NCBI GenBank assembly: GCA_018816335.1
Contig: JAHIVP010000007.1
Span: forward strand, 1 to 42,633
Length of the DNA: 42,633 nucleotides
Direction: 5' to 3'
Source: Nanobdellota archaeon
GTDB taxonomy: Archaea > Nanobdellota > Nanobdellia > Pacearchaeales > GW2011-AR1
The notes beneath the pieces were generated by a model. It made no database searches and had not been told where the DNA came from. It saw only the letters and a list, made by a program, of their open reading frames with translations. This document shows positions 23,988 to 31,692 of the stretch, piece after piece; position 1 is the stretch's first letter, and each line of letters begins with the position of its first letter. The position numbers and the translations under genes are program-made.

Positions 23988-24257
23988 ATGAAAGGAATAG
24001 TAAAGTTTTTCAGTCAAGAAAAGGAATTTGGATTCATAGCTGCAGATGACGGAAAAGAAGTTTTTGTTCATAAGTCAGCGCTAGATGATGGTGTAACTAT
24101 AGATAAGGATGATAAAGTTACATTTGATGTTGAAGAAGGCGATAGAGGACCAAAAGCTGTTAATGTGAAGAAAGAAGGATCAGCTGAAGCAGAAGATGAA
24201 GAAGAAGATGAAGAAGAAGCAGAAGAAGAAGAAACTGAAATGAAAGAAGCAGCTTAG
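23988..24257 (+). CDS. Cold-shock protein with acidic tail
   Basis: 89 residues. Residues 1-63 are a cold-shock (CspA-type) domain with RNA-binding motifs EFGFIAADDG (RNP1-like) and VFVHKSAL (RNP2). Residues 64-89 are an almost pure Glu/Asp tail (EDEEEDEEEAEEEE). The fold binds single-stranded nucleic acid; the tail may tune binding or contact basic partners. An SD-like GGAG lies 8 nt before the ATG, with a leader of ~40 nt, unlike the leaderless genes nearby. CspA proteins are patchy in archaea, so acquisition from bacteria is plausible. Confidence 0.88.
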   Translation: MKGIVKFFSQEKEFGFIAADDGKEVFVHKSALDDGVTIDKDDKVTFDVEEGDRGPKAVNVKKEGSAEAEDEEEDEEEAEEEETEMKEAA

Positions 24258-24347
24258 TTAGATTTTTAATTTATTTTATTTTTAATTTATTGTTATTTTT
24301 CTTGGGGGGGTTTTGATAAATTTATATAGTGGAATTTTCACTTAATT

Positions 24348-24383
24348 TTATGGGATTTTACTTAATAGGATTGGGATTGAATG
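24348..24383 (+). repeat. Duplicated 5' end of dph5
   Basis: 36 bp identical to 25038-25073, covering the first 11 codons of dph5 (MGFYLIGLGLN). This copy has a good TATA-like ATTTATATAG ~27 nt before its ATG, but the frame then reads VVLNNN and stops. The two copies are 690 bp apart and bracket the 24433 gene. Confidence 0.85.
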
Positions 24384-24432
24384 TTGTTCTGAATAACAAT
24401 TAATCTTAAAAACTTGAGATCTATTTATTATA

Positions 24433-24954
24433 ATGGAAGAAGTTTCAATGATTACTTTTGATAATCTTGAGGTTCCAAATGCAAGGGATGTTTTGGATAG
24501 GCAATGGACAGGGTGGGATATGGAGGGCGGAAGGATATTTTATGAAAACTATGCACAAACAGGAGAGTCTGTACATCAAGAAGTTGGATTAAGTGCAGGG
24601 CCTTATGCTCTTGTTGCTTTAGCAAACAGGTTTAATGTAAGAAAAACCACCTCTTATGAAGGGGAGAGTAAAAAAGATGAAGAGGGATTTGTATTTGATG
24701 GAGTTCTTTGGATTCATCCTCAGCAGCAGACAGAAGGAGAATGTGGTGGTGGAGGTAGAATTCTTTGCTGGGTTCCTGAAAATATAAATGATTTAACAAA
24801 ATTAATCAGAGGAGATTGTAAAACCTCTGGGGAATTTGAAGCAAGATTGGTAGCTATTAGGAGAAGTTATGAACAGCAAAGAATAGAAAAAGCAGAAGCG
24901 AAAGATAGAGCGTACACAGCTGGATTAAGGGAAGAGGATCTTGCCGGAAGATGA
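24433..24954 (+). CDS. Protein of unknown function on insert
   Basis: 173 residues from ATG 24433 (a second Met, MITFDNLE, at residue 6). Soluble, moderately acidic, with EGECGGGGRILCWVPE and a charged helical C-terminus. No family recognised and no endonuclease, integrase or transposase motif seen. It is the only gene between the two dph5 5' copies, so it is probably the cargo of an insertion. Codon use (more AGG, GCA, ATC) differs somewhat from dph5. Confidence 0.6.
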   Translation: MEEVSMITFDNLEVPNARDVLDRQWTGWDMEGGRIFYENYAQTGESVHQEVGLSAGPYALVALANRFNVRKTTSYEGESKKDEEGFVFDGVLWIHPQQQTEGECGGGGRILCWVPENINDLTKLIRGDCKTSGEFEARLVAIRRSYEQQRIEKAEAKDRAYTAGLREEDLAGR

Positions 24955-25039
24955 AATGCTAGACATGGCTCACCATTATAGTTTTATTTAATATCTTAGA
25001 ATTCTAAAGATTTATTAATTAACTTTTTTCTATATAATT

Positions 25040-25735
25040 ATGGGATTTTACTTAATAGGATTGGGATTGAATGAGAAATCAGTTAGTCTGGAAGCTCTTG
25101 AAATAATTAAAAAATGTTCTAAAGTTTACTTGGAAAGTTATACAATTGAATTTCCTTATGAGATTCCTGAGTTGGAGAAAGTTTTAGGAAGAGAAGTTGA
25201 TTTGTTGGATAGAGATAAAGTAGAGGGAGAGGATTTTGTTTTAGATGGTAAATCTGAGGATATTTGTTTGCTTGTTTATGGAAGTCCAATGATGGCTACA
25301 ACTCATGTTTCTTTGTTAGAGAGATGTAAGAAAGAAAAGATAAAATATAATATTGTTCAGAATGCTTCTATATTTGATGCTGTTGCTGAGACAGGACTTC
25401 ATGCTTACAAATTTGGGAAGACAGCGAGTTTGATTAAGTCTGATGAGAAAGTTGAGAGCATTGAAAAAATAATTAAAGATAATTTAGGGATTGGAGCTCA
25501 TAGTTTAATTTTGGTTGATATTGGTTTGAGCTTTGGAGAGGCGGTGGGGGAGTTGAAGAAGTATCATACTGGAAAGATTGTTGTTTGTTCTAAGATGGGG
25601 ACTGATGAGCAGAAGATTGTTTATGGGGATGTTGATGGGTTGAAGAATGAAGATATTAAGGCGCCGTTCTGCTTTATAATTCCTAGTGGGGATTTACATT
25701 TTGGGGAGGCGGGGTTTCTTAAGACTCTAAACTAG
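25040..25735 (+). CDS. dph5: Diphthine synthase
   Basis: 231 residues, SAM-dependent tetrapyrrole-methylase fold. It methylates the diphthamide intermediate on elongation factor 2. Signatures: MGFYLIGLGLNEKSVS, KVYLESYT, LLVYGSPMMATTHVSLL, NASIFDAVAETGLHAYKFGKTAS. It has its own promoter-like TTTATTAATT ~25-30 nt upstream. The first 34 nt are duplicated 690 bp upstream, so the gene now seems to be driven from DNA brought by the insertion. Length is slightly short of the usual ~260. Confidence 0.93.
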   Translation: MGFYLIGLGLNEKSVSLEALEIIKKCSKVYLESYTIEFPYEIPELEKVLGREVDLLDRDKVEGEDFVLDGKSEDICLLVYGSPMMATTHVSLLERCKKEKIKYNIVQNASIFDAVAETGLHAYKFGKTASLIKSDEKVESIEKIIKDNLGIGAHSLILVDIGLSFGEAVGELKKYHTGKIVVCSKMGTDEQKIVYGDVDGLKNEDIKAPFCFIIPSGDLHFGEAGFLKTLN

Positions 25736-26087
25736 ATTCTACATGTTGAATTATATCTAATAAAGTTTCTGGAGAACCAGGCCTATTCTTACTAACTGTA
25801 AAATCAACATTCTCTCTACCTGATTCAGGAAGTGGCCATGCGCTATAAACAATAACTTTTCCTTTTGGATTTTTTCTTTTAAAATATTCTGCTAATTCCA
25901 AACCATCTCCTTTAGATGCCTCCACAGCTAAATCTGTTATTAAAATATTGATATTTGGGTCTGTGTTTATCATGCCTCTTGCATCATTGACAAAACCGGT
26001 GGTTGCTATAGAGTATATTCTAGATAAACATCTCTTCATGTACTTAAGGATCCTAGGGTCATTTTCTACTAATAATATTTTTGCCAT
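25719..26087 (-). CDS. Stand-alone receiver domain (CheY-like)
   Basis: 122 residues: acidic pocket END in KILLVENDP, phosphorylation Asp in ILITDLAV, S in VIVYSAW and Lys in FTVSKNRPG, as in response-regulator receivers. No output domain. The 3' end overlaps the dph5 end by 17 bp, antisense. No histidine kinase is seen in the window; the partner must be elsewhere or this is a degenerate domain. Confidence 0.8.
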   Translation of the reverse strand: MAKILLVENDPRILKYMKRCLSRIYSIATTGFVNDARGMINTDPNINILITDLAVEASKGDGLELAEYFKRKNPKGKVIVYSAWPLPESGRENVDFTVSKNRPGSPETLLDIIQHVESSLES

Positions 26088-26144
26088 AATTCCCCATAAA
26101 CTATTAATTTATAAATTTAATCAAAAAGAGAAAGATTTATATAG

Positions 26145-26162
26145 TAATATCAATTGATATTA
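26145..26162. promoter_or_regulatory. Operator palindrome of toxin-antitoxin operon
   Basis: TAATATCAATTGATATTA is a perfect 18-bp palindrome just after a TATA-like GATTTATATAG and 8 nt before the antitoxin ATG. The place is right for autoregulation by the antitoxin or complex. Confidence 0.55.
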
Positions 26163-26170
26163 TTAATAAA

Positions 26171-26479
26171 ATGAAAACCAAAACTGTTAAAGATAAAAAT
26201 TATTTTGAGTCTAATGAAATAGCGAGAAGTCCGACTTTGCAGACTGTGCTGATGGTTGAAAAATTTATTGATGATAATTCTGGAGAATATAAGAAAACTG
26301 AACTGTTTAATAAACTACCAAAGAAAGTAATGTGGCAGACTTTTCAGGTTATTATGGAATATCTTGAAAGCATAAATAAAATTGCTTATGATAATGAAGG
26401 TTATGTTGTTTATATTTGGAGCCCTGAACTTTATGAGAAATATAAAGATAGAAAAGATTTAGAATGGAATCCAGAATAA
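26171..26479 (+). CDS. Antitoxin-like protein
   Basis: 102 residues with a short N-terminal part, then a winged-helix-like segment (KTELFNKLPKKVMWQTFQVIMEYLESINKIAYDNEGYVVYIW). It is directly upstream of, and overlaps by 16 nt, a RelE-like toxin gene, and follows an operator-like palindrome. It lacks a recognisable RelB motif, so it is called antitoxin from position. Confidence 0.65.
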   Translation: MKTKTVKDKNYFESNEIARSPTLQTVLMVEKFIDDNSGEYKKTELFNKLPKKVMWQTFQVIMEYLESINKIAYDNEGYVVYIWSPELYEKYKDRKDLEWNPE

Positions 26480-26784
26480 TATTTGTTGACGAAAAATTGA
26501 AACAAGCATTTGCAGAACTTTCAGATAGAAATAAAAGACTTCATAAAGAAATTGAAAAGGCACTAAACAAAATCAAATTCAATATTTTTTGTGGCAGAAA
26601 TATTAAAAAGAACTTAATTCCTAAAATATTAAAACAAAAATATGATGTTGATAATTTATGGGTTTATAATCTTAGTAAAGATTGGAGACTTCTTTATTCA
26701 GTTGCAGATAATGAAATAGAAGTTTTAGCAGTGGTTTTGGATTGGATGGATCATAAAGATTATGATAGGTTGTTTGGGTTTTAG
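26464..26784 (+). CDS. RelE/Txe-like toxin
   Basis: 106 residues with the short RelE/ParE fold: helical N-terminus (AFAELSDRNKRLHKEIEKAL) and C-terminal strands LWVYNLSKDWRLLYSV, EIEVLAVVLDWMDHKDYDRLFGF. The latter resembles the end of many archaeal RelE-family mRNA interferases. It is intact, unlike the RelE pseudogene at 9721. Overlapping translation with the antitoxin gene fits a two-gene module. Confidence 0.78.
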   Translation: MESRIIFVDEKLKQAFAELSDRNKRLHKEIEKALNKIKFNIFCGRNIKKNLIPKILKQKYDVDNLWVYNLSKDWRLLYSVADNEIEVLAVVLDWMDHKDYDRLFGF

Positions 26785-26805
26785 TGAGGAAGAATTTCTT
26801 GAGAA

Positions 26806-27173
26806 CTATTCAGTTTGAGTATCAATTGATTCTACATGTTTTATTATTGCAGTGATAAGTTCGTCTCCCTTTTTTATATCTTCAGGAGTTGTTAATCTAT
26901 TTCTTTGATCAGTTTCATCTATATGTCTTTCAAACTCTCTTACTTTGTCTGTTAAAGGACCATCAAATAATTCTAAGAGATCTCCTAAGTCAATTAAATT
27001 ATAGAGCCCTTGAAACCAGCCAGCTCTAACCTTAAATCTTGGAGCAATTATTCTTTCAGATCCAACATAAATAGTACTATGAACTAATTCTTGGGAATTT
27101 CACCACTCCAGTTATCTCTAAGATCTCGAGCATATTCTAGGTATTGTTGGGGGGTTTTAGATAATCTTTCCAT
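26806..27173 (-). pseudogene. Frameshifted protein gene, unknown
   Basis: On the minus strand an ATG at 27173 reads MERLSKTPQQYLEYARDL...SGEIPKN and stops; a one-base change of frame at CCCAAGAATTAG gives ELVHSTIYVGSERIIAPRFKVRAGW... running to a TAG at 26806. The two parts make one acidic protein of about 122 residues. A missing A after CCCAA would explain it. It is either a real frameshift or a consensus error. No family recognised. Confidence 0.6.
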
Positions 27174-27205
27174 GGATTTCAATAGAAGTGAGTTTTATAA
27201 ATTTA

Positions 27206-27275
27206 ACTCAATCAGCTCAGGGTTCGCTAATATCGTTTAGGAAATTTATTAATGTAAAGAGAATTTTAAGATAGG
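27206..27275 (+). repeat. Dispersed AT-rich repeat R4
   Basis: GGTTCGCTAATATCGTTTAGG, then AAATTTATTAATG, then GAATTTTAAGATAGGTT, in the same order as R1 and R3. Here it lies upstream of an acyl-CoA synthetase gene whose TATA-like box follows about 25 nt later. Confidence 0.45.
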
Positions 27276-27334
27276 TTCTATAGTTGTTTGATAAAAATAT
27301 ATATAAAGATTACTTGTGGTTAGTATATACAAAC

Positions 27335-28717
27335 ATGGAAAAGATATTCAACCCAAAGAGTGTGGCTGTGATAGGAGCGTCACATGAAAAAGAAAAAGTT
27401 GGTAGATTAATATATGATAATTTAATTGGGAATTCTAAACTGAAGATTTATCCTGTGAATGTTAAGGGAGGGAAGATAAATGGGGAGAGAGTTTATTCTA
27501 GTGTTTCTGAAATTGAAGATGAGGTTGATGTTGGGATTATTGTTGTTCCTGCTAAAGTTGTTCCTGTTGTTTTAGAAGAAGTTGGAGAAAAAGGAATTAA
27601 AAATGCTGTTATAGTGTCGGCGGGGTTTGGGGAGGTGGGAAATAAAAAACTAGAAGAAGAATTAGAGAGAGTTGCTGAGAAATATGGGATAAAAATTGTT
27701 GGGCCTAATTGCATGGGAGTTATTAATCCTTATTCAGAAATGAATGCTAGTTTTTTTAAGAAAATTCCTCCTAAAGGAAAAGTAGCTTTTTTATCTCAGA
27801 GTGGAGCAATAGGAAGTTCAATTTTAGATAAAGATATTTCTTTGAGTGGGTTTGTTAGTTTAGGAAATATGTTAAATTCTGGTTTTGATGATTGGATTGA
27901 TTATTTTTCTAAAGATGATAATACAAATACTTTGATGTTATATATTGAAGATGTTAAGGATGGGGAAAAGTTTTTTGAATCTGTTAAAAAGTGTGATAAG
28001 AATATTGTTGCTTTGAAATCTGGGAAAAGTTTGAAAGGAATGGAGGCTGCGAAGTCTCATACAGCTGCTTTAGCTTCTGATTATAATGTTTACAAAGGTA
28101 TTTTTGAACAGTTGGGAATTGTTGAGGTTGATAATATATATGATTTAACTAGAGCTGCTAGGGTTTTGTCTATTCATCCAAACTTAACAGGAAAGAAAGC
28201 TTGTATTGTTGGAAATGCTGGAGGTTTAGGAGTTTTAGCTTCTGATTATGCTGAAAAGTATAAAATTGATTTGCCTAATTTGCCTGAAGATGTTAAGAAA
28301 AAATTAAATGAGGTTATGCCAAAACAGTGGAGTAAACATAATCCAATTGATATTATTGGAGATGCTAAGGCTGAGAGATACATGAAAGCTATGGAAGTAT
28401 TGGACTTAAACGGTTGTCTTCAAAATTCTTCTAAGAAGAATTTTGGACAATCAGAATTCAAGACTGCGCCTACGCGCAGAGATGGAGGAGAAAATTCTGA
28501 TTGGTTTGATTTTTTTATTATTATTTTGACTCCTCAGCAAATGACTCAACCTATGGAAACAGCAAAGGTTATTTCCAAATTAAAGAAACCTGTTTTTGCT
28601 GTTTATAGTGGGGGAGAGGGGTTGGGAGATAGTGTTGATTATTTGAGAAAAAAAGATGTGGTTGTTTTTTCTGAACTTGAGAATTTGTTTAGGGTCCTTG
28701 GGAGGATTGTGAGATGA
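27335..28717 (+). CDS. Acetate-CoA ligase (ADP), alpha subunit
   Basis: 460 residues from ATG 27335 (MEKIFNPKSVAVIGAS). ADP-forming acyl-CoA synthetase alpha subunit: CoA-binding Rossmann domain (IFNPKSVAVIGAS...IYPVNVKGG), GPNCMGVINP, LSQSGAIGSS and the active-site histidine in KSHTAALASDY. It makes ATP and acetate from acetyl-CoA, a typical archaeal energy step; the beta subunit is not in the window. Oddity: between EVLD and DFFIIILTPQQM, about 30 extra residues (LNGCLQNSSKKNF...) are encoded by DNA full of palindromes. The frame is kept. The ORF track's earlier start is unlikely given the TATA at ~27294. Confidence 0.92.
   Translation: MEKIFNPKSVAVIGASHEKEKVGRLIYDNLIGNSKLKIYPVNVKGGKINGERVYSSVSEIEDEVDVGIIVVPAKVVPVVLEEVGEKGIKNAVIVSAGFGEVGNKKLEEELERVAEKYGIKIVGPNCMGVINPYSEMNASFFKKIPPKGKVAFLSQSGAIGSSILDKDISLSGFVSLGNMLNSGFDDWIDYFSKDDNTNTLMLYIEDVKDGEKFFESVKKCDKNIVALKSGKSLKGMEAAKSHTAALASDYNVYKGIFEQLGIVEVDNIYDLTRAARVLSIHPNLTGKKACIVGNAGGLGVLASDYAEKYKIDLPNLPEDVKKKLNEVMPKQWSKHNPIDIIGDAKAERYMKAMEVLDLNGCLQNSSKKNFGQSEFKTAPTRRDGGENSDWFDFFIIILTPQQMTQPMETAKVISKLKKPVFAVYSGGEGLGDSVDYLRKKDVVVFSELENLFRVLGRIVR
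28406..28505 (+). repeat. Palindromic insert within acyl-CoA synthetase
   Basis: Contains CAAAATTCTTC-TAA-GAAGAATTTTG (28421-28445), an 11-bp perfect hairpin, then nested CAGAATT (28452-58) / AATTCTG (28493-99) enclosing CTGCGC-CTAC-GCGCAG (28464-28479). It encodes the extra residues missing from the expected family pattern. Confidence 0.6.
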
Positions 28718-28935
28718 GTACTGATGTTAGTTTTTTGAAAGTTAATGGTGAATTAGTTCCTAATGATATGAATGTTAGAGAAGATTGTAGACATAGAGAG
28801 CTTATTAGAGATTTTTTTTATGGAAGACAAATATTAATGGAGTTGCCTGGTGAGTTGGCTGCTATTGAAGCTGAAAATGGTGATCATTATTGTTGGGAGG
28901 GGTGTGGGGTGGATTGTAGGTATAGAGTTAATTGA
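28714..28935 (+). CDS. Small Cys-containing protein, unknown
   Basis: 73 residues. It overlaps the acyl-CoA synthetase stop by 4 nt (ATGA), so translation is probably coupled. The C-terminus has YCWEGCGVDC, a cluster of three Cys that could bind metal. No family recognised. Confidence 0.6.
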   Translation: MSTDVSFLKVNGELVPNDMNVREDCRHRELIRDFFYGRQILMELPGELAAIEAENGDHYCWEGCGVDCRYRVN

Positions 28936-29649
28936 TCACCACATCAAATTAAAAATAAATCTTTCTTTATCTGCAACTTGTTTATTTTTTATTAAAATTC
29001 CTGTGAGTTCACCTTTTAGTGTTAAGTTAGCTGTATAATTTTCTGTGATCATTGTGTAGGTATTTATTTTTGAAAGTGGTTTGTTTATTTTAACTTCTCT
29101 TAGCTCTTTATTGTTTTTTATATATTCAGGAAGTTTGTCTATAATTGCTTTGATTTTGATTTTTTTGTTTAATCTTGTTTTTCTCCAGTGTAAAGATTGG
29201 TATTCAATTAGTTTTTCTGCTATTGAGACATTTCCGTATGCTAAAACTTCTTTGTTTTTTTCTGCATCTTTTAAAATTATGTCAAACATTGAGACAATTC
29301 CTTGTTTTCCTTCGAATAAGCTTGTTTCTGGTTTTTCTTGAATTTGGTTTTGTTTTGATTTTAGTTCTGGAATTATTGTTCTTATCTTATTCTTTTTTTC
29401 TTCTAATAATGAAAGAATGTTTTCAGGAGATATTGGTTTGAAAAATTGAATTTTATTTTTATCTAATATTGAACAGAATCCTTTTTCATGAAGAGATTTT
29501 AGTAATGTGTAGGTTGTTATTCTATTTAGATTTGCTATTTGGCTTACCCTTGTTGCTGGAGATTCTCCTAGTTGAAGTAGAGCTAGGTAGACTTCTGCTT
29601 CTTTTTCTGTTAGGCCTGTTTGTTTTAGTATTTCTTTTGTTTCTGTCAT
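28936..29649 (-). CDS. TrmB-family transcription regulator
   Basis: 237 residues. N-terminal winged helix of the TrmB type (LTEKEAEVYLALLQLGESPATRVSQIANLNRITTYTLLKSLHEKG), followed by a helical linker (ENILSLLEEKKNKIRTIIPELKSKQ) and a C-terminal effector-like domain (TSLFEGKQGIVSMFDIIL, GILIKNKQVADKERFIF). TrmB proteins control sugar and energy genes in archaea; the ligand here is unknown. Its start overlaps the end of the upstream NYN gene by 4 nt, so the two are co-translated. Confidence 0.83.
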   Translation of the reverse strand: MTETKEILKQTGLTEKEAEVYLALLQLGESPATRVSQIANLNRITTYTLLKSLHEKGFCSILDKNKIQFFKPISPENILSLLEEKKNKIRTIIPELKSKQNQIQEKPETSLFEGKQGIVSMFDIILKDAEKNKEVLAYGNVSIAEKLIEYQSLHWRKTRLNKKIKIKAIIDKLPEYIKNNKELREVKINKPLSKINTYTMITENYTANLTLKGELTGILIKNKQVADKERFIFNLMW

Positions 29650-30335
29650 TTTAATGGGGAATCTTGAAAATCTTGTTTAGTTAAGAGGACATATTTATTT
29701 ACTGATTTTATTAGATAATTACTTCTTGAGAAAGGAGTATTTCTTTTGGATTCATAATAAGTATAAAGGATTATTCTTATTCCTTTTTCTCTTAAGAACT
29801 TAACTACTGGAACAAAATCACTATCTGAAGATATTAGAATTATTCTTTTCATTCCTGGAAAATTTATTGGAATACTCATTAAATCCATAGCCAGAAGAAT
29901 GTCTACTGCTTTTTGTTTGTAAACAAATTTTTCTTCTGATTTTATTCTCTGACATCGACCTTCTCTAATAGTTATTTTATCACTTCTGTTTAATTTTCTT
30001 ATGAATCTATCATAACCTTCTTTTTTTAATTCCTCGTCTTTTGTGGGAATATTCCCTTGAAAAGGAGGAGAGGTATAATAGAGAATATTTTTACAATTTA
30101 ATCTTTCTTTTTTACATAAGTTTTGAGCAAAAATTATTTTATTAAATTTTAAGTATTTTCCTTTGCCAAAATGTTTGCTTAATTTTCCTAAAAAACCTTC
30201 ATCAATAAATACAATAGTAGAATTTAAAGACTCATCCGGCGACCCTTGCAGATCACCGGGGAGCATACTAATATTATTACTTTCTTCAGATTTATAAAGT
30301 TTGTGTTTTGACTTTTGTTTTTCGTGTTCTGTCAT
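29646..30335 (-). CDS. NYN/LabA-like PIN nuclease
   Basis: 229 residues. The NYN (PIN-like) fold is suggested by STIVFIDEGFL (first acidic site), KAVDILLAMDLM (second) and ILISSDSDFVPVVKFLREKGIRIILYTY (third, DSDF). These enzymes are thought to cut RNA. The N-terminal ~40 residues are poorly conserved in style and hold a GC-rich patch encoding MLPGDLQGSPDE in an otherwise AT-rich gene, perhaps an insert. It precedes the TrmB regulator in one operon. Confidence 0.72.
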   Translation of the reverse strand: MTEHEKQKSKHKLYKSEESNNISMLPGDLQGSPDESLNSTIVFIDEGFLGKLSKHFGKGKYLKFNKIIFAQNLCKKERLNCKNILYYTSPPFQGNIPTKDEELKKEGYDRFIRKLNRSDKITIREGRCQRIKSEEKFVYKQKAVDILLAMDLMSIPINFPGMKRIILISSDSDFVPVVKFLREKGIRIILYTYYESKRNTPFSRSNYLIKSVNKYVLLTKQDFQDSPLK

Positions 30336-30461
30336 TAATGTTTTAAGGGGGTTTGATTTATTAATCTTTCTGTTTTGTTGTTATTTTTTTACTACAAATG
30401 TATAAATATGTTATTTTGTCGAATAGTTATTATTGGTTAGTAATTAAATTTAAGGAGAAAT

Positions 30462-30863
30462 ATGAAAATGATAGAAAGAAATGAAGGAGAAGGAAAGGAA
30501 AAGTCAGATATAGAGAAAGCTTTAGCTTTAAGTCAGTCATATAAAGATATGAGCACTACTGAAATCACTGATGGAGAAGCTTACCAAAGATTGAGAGCTT
30601 TGGAATCGGCGTATCAAGAATTACAAAGAGCTGGAAGAGAGGTTAGGCCGGAAATTAGAGAAAGACAATACCAGATTTTAGAAGCTGTTTTAGGAGTTGT
30701 TGATCTTGAATTAGATAGTATTAGAGGAGCAGTTCACAATAGAAATCCAACTACTCATGGAATGAGTTTTCCAAGTTTAAGTAGAGGGGTTAGAATTTTA
30801 TCTGAATATTGTAGAAAATTATTTCCCTCGGAAGAACTTAATGAACATAATCAGTTTGATTAA
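30462..30863 (+). CDS. Helical protein, unknown
   Basis: 133 residues, charged and helical (IEKALALSQSYKDM, RLRALESAYQELQRAGREVRPEIRERQYQILEAVLGVVDLELD), no membrane segment. A strong SD-like AAGGAG lies just before the ATG. It stands 35 nt before a methyltransferase-like gene on the same strand. No family recognised. Confidence 0.6.
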   Translation: MKMIERNEGEGKEKSDIEKALALSQSYKDMSTTEITDGEAYQRLRALESAYQELQRAGREVRPEIRERQYQILEAVLGVVDLELDSIRGAVHNRNPTTHGMSFPSLSRGVRILSEYCRKLFPSEELNEHNQFD

Positions 30864-30897
30864 ATTTTTATAGTTAGACTTGTTAGAGAAATAAAAG

Positions 30898-31692
30898 ATG
30901 GGAAATATGAAAACTTATAAAACTCCAAACATGGAAAAAATCTTAAAACCTCGGTGGGAACATAAGCCGGGGTTTGGGATGAGTGAAAAATTTGTATTAC
31001 ATCATAGGCCATCATTTCAACAGTCAACTGTTCCTGAAGATCCAAATCTTTTGAAAGAATTGGGAATTAAAAAAGGAGATGAAGTTTTAGCGATTGCTAG
31101 TTATTACGCGTCTTGGGCTTCTGCATTGGCAAAATTAGGAGCAAAAGTAGATTATTCTGATATTTCAAAATCTTTAGTAAATTGGAGCAGAAAAAAATAT
31201 GGAAAACTTTTTCAAAAATATATTTGTAGTAATTATGAATTAATCCCAAAAAAACTAGAGGAATATGATTGGACTTTTACATTTGAAGCTTGTGGTGGGG
31301 GGAGTGGTTTGCCTATTGCATATCTTAGATCTTTGCTAAATAAAAAAGGGGGAATTTTAGTTTATCACTTGAGATATGGTAAAGCAAAAAAGAAGATGGG
31401 GAGTAAATCTAAAAGATATCCTTTAATTGTTAAAACTCTCTCAAAAATATATGGGATCAAATTTAAAATAAAACAAATTAAAATTAAAAGTCATAGATTT
31501 GAAAAACCAACAACAATGATAGCACATAAAGTGCATATTCTTAAGACAAATAAGAAAGCAAGGGAGTTAGCTCAACAGGATTTAAATGCCCTCTTTTCAA
31601 ACAAATTCTCTCAAGAAAATTTGAGGAGATTAGATCAGCTTTCTAAATCAATCTCTGAGGAGTATCTTAAAGAGAAAAGAATAACTAATTAA
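30898..31692 (+). CDS. Degenerate methyltransferase-like protein
   Basis: 264 residues. The shape VLAIASYYASWASALAKLGAKVDYSDIS looks like motif I plus the acidic post-I residue of a class I SAM-dependent methyltransferase, but the glycine-rich loop is replaced by IASYYASW, so SAM binding is doubtful. EYDWTFTFEACGGGSG and a GGILVYHLRYG strand fit later parts of the fold. The C-terminus is helical and basic. An RNA- or protein-binding relative is possible. It overlaps the trpS end by 8 nt. Confidence 0.55.
   Translation: MGNMKTYKTPNMEKILKPRWEHKPGFGMSEKFVLHHRPSFQQSTVPEDPNLLKELGIKKGDEVLAIASYYASWASALAKLGAKVDYSDISKSLVNWSRKKYGKLFQKYICSNYELIPKKLEEYDWTFTFEACGGGSGLPIAYLRSLLNKKGGILVYHLRYGKAKKKMGSKSKRYPLIVKTLSKIYGIKFKIKQIKIKSHRFEKPTTMIAHKVHILKTNKKARELAQQDLNALFSNKFSQENLRRLDQLSKSISEEYLKEKRITN

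Noticed and set aside
24955-24990. GCTAGAC near 24959 as a further two-hairpin element
   Set aside because: The pairing TCTAGC partner and the CTTTCCCTTGAATTT linker are absent.
24348-25073. IS element between the dph5 copies
   Set aside because: No transposase motif and no terminal inverted repeats were seen; the direct repeat is 36 bp of host gene, much longer than a usual target-site duplication.
26819-26829. Second ATCAATTGAT palindrome like the toxin-antitoxin operator
   Set aside because: It lies in the end of the frameshifted gene, is only 10 bp and has no promoter context; probably chance in AT-rich DNA.
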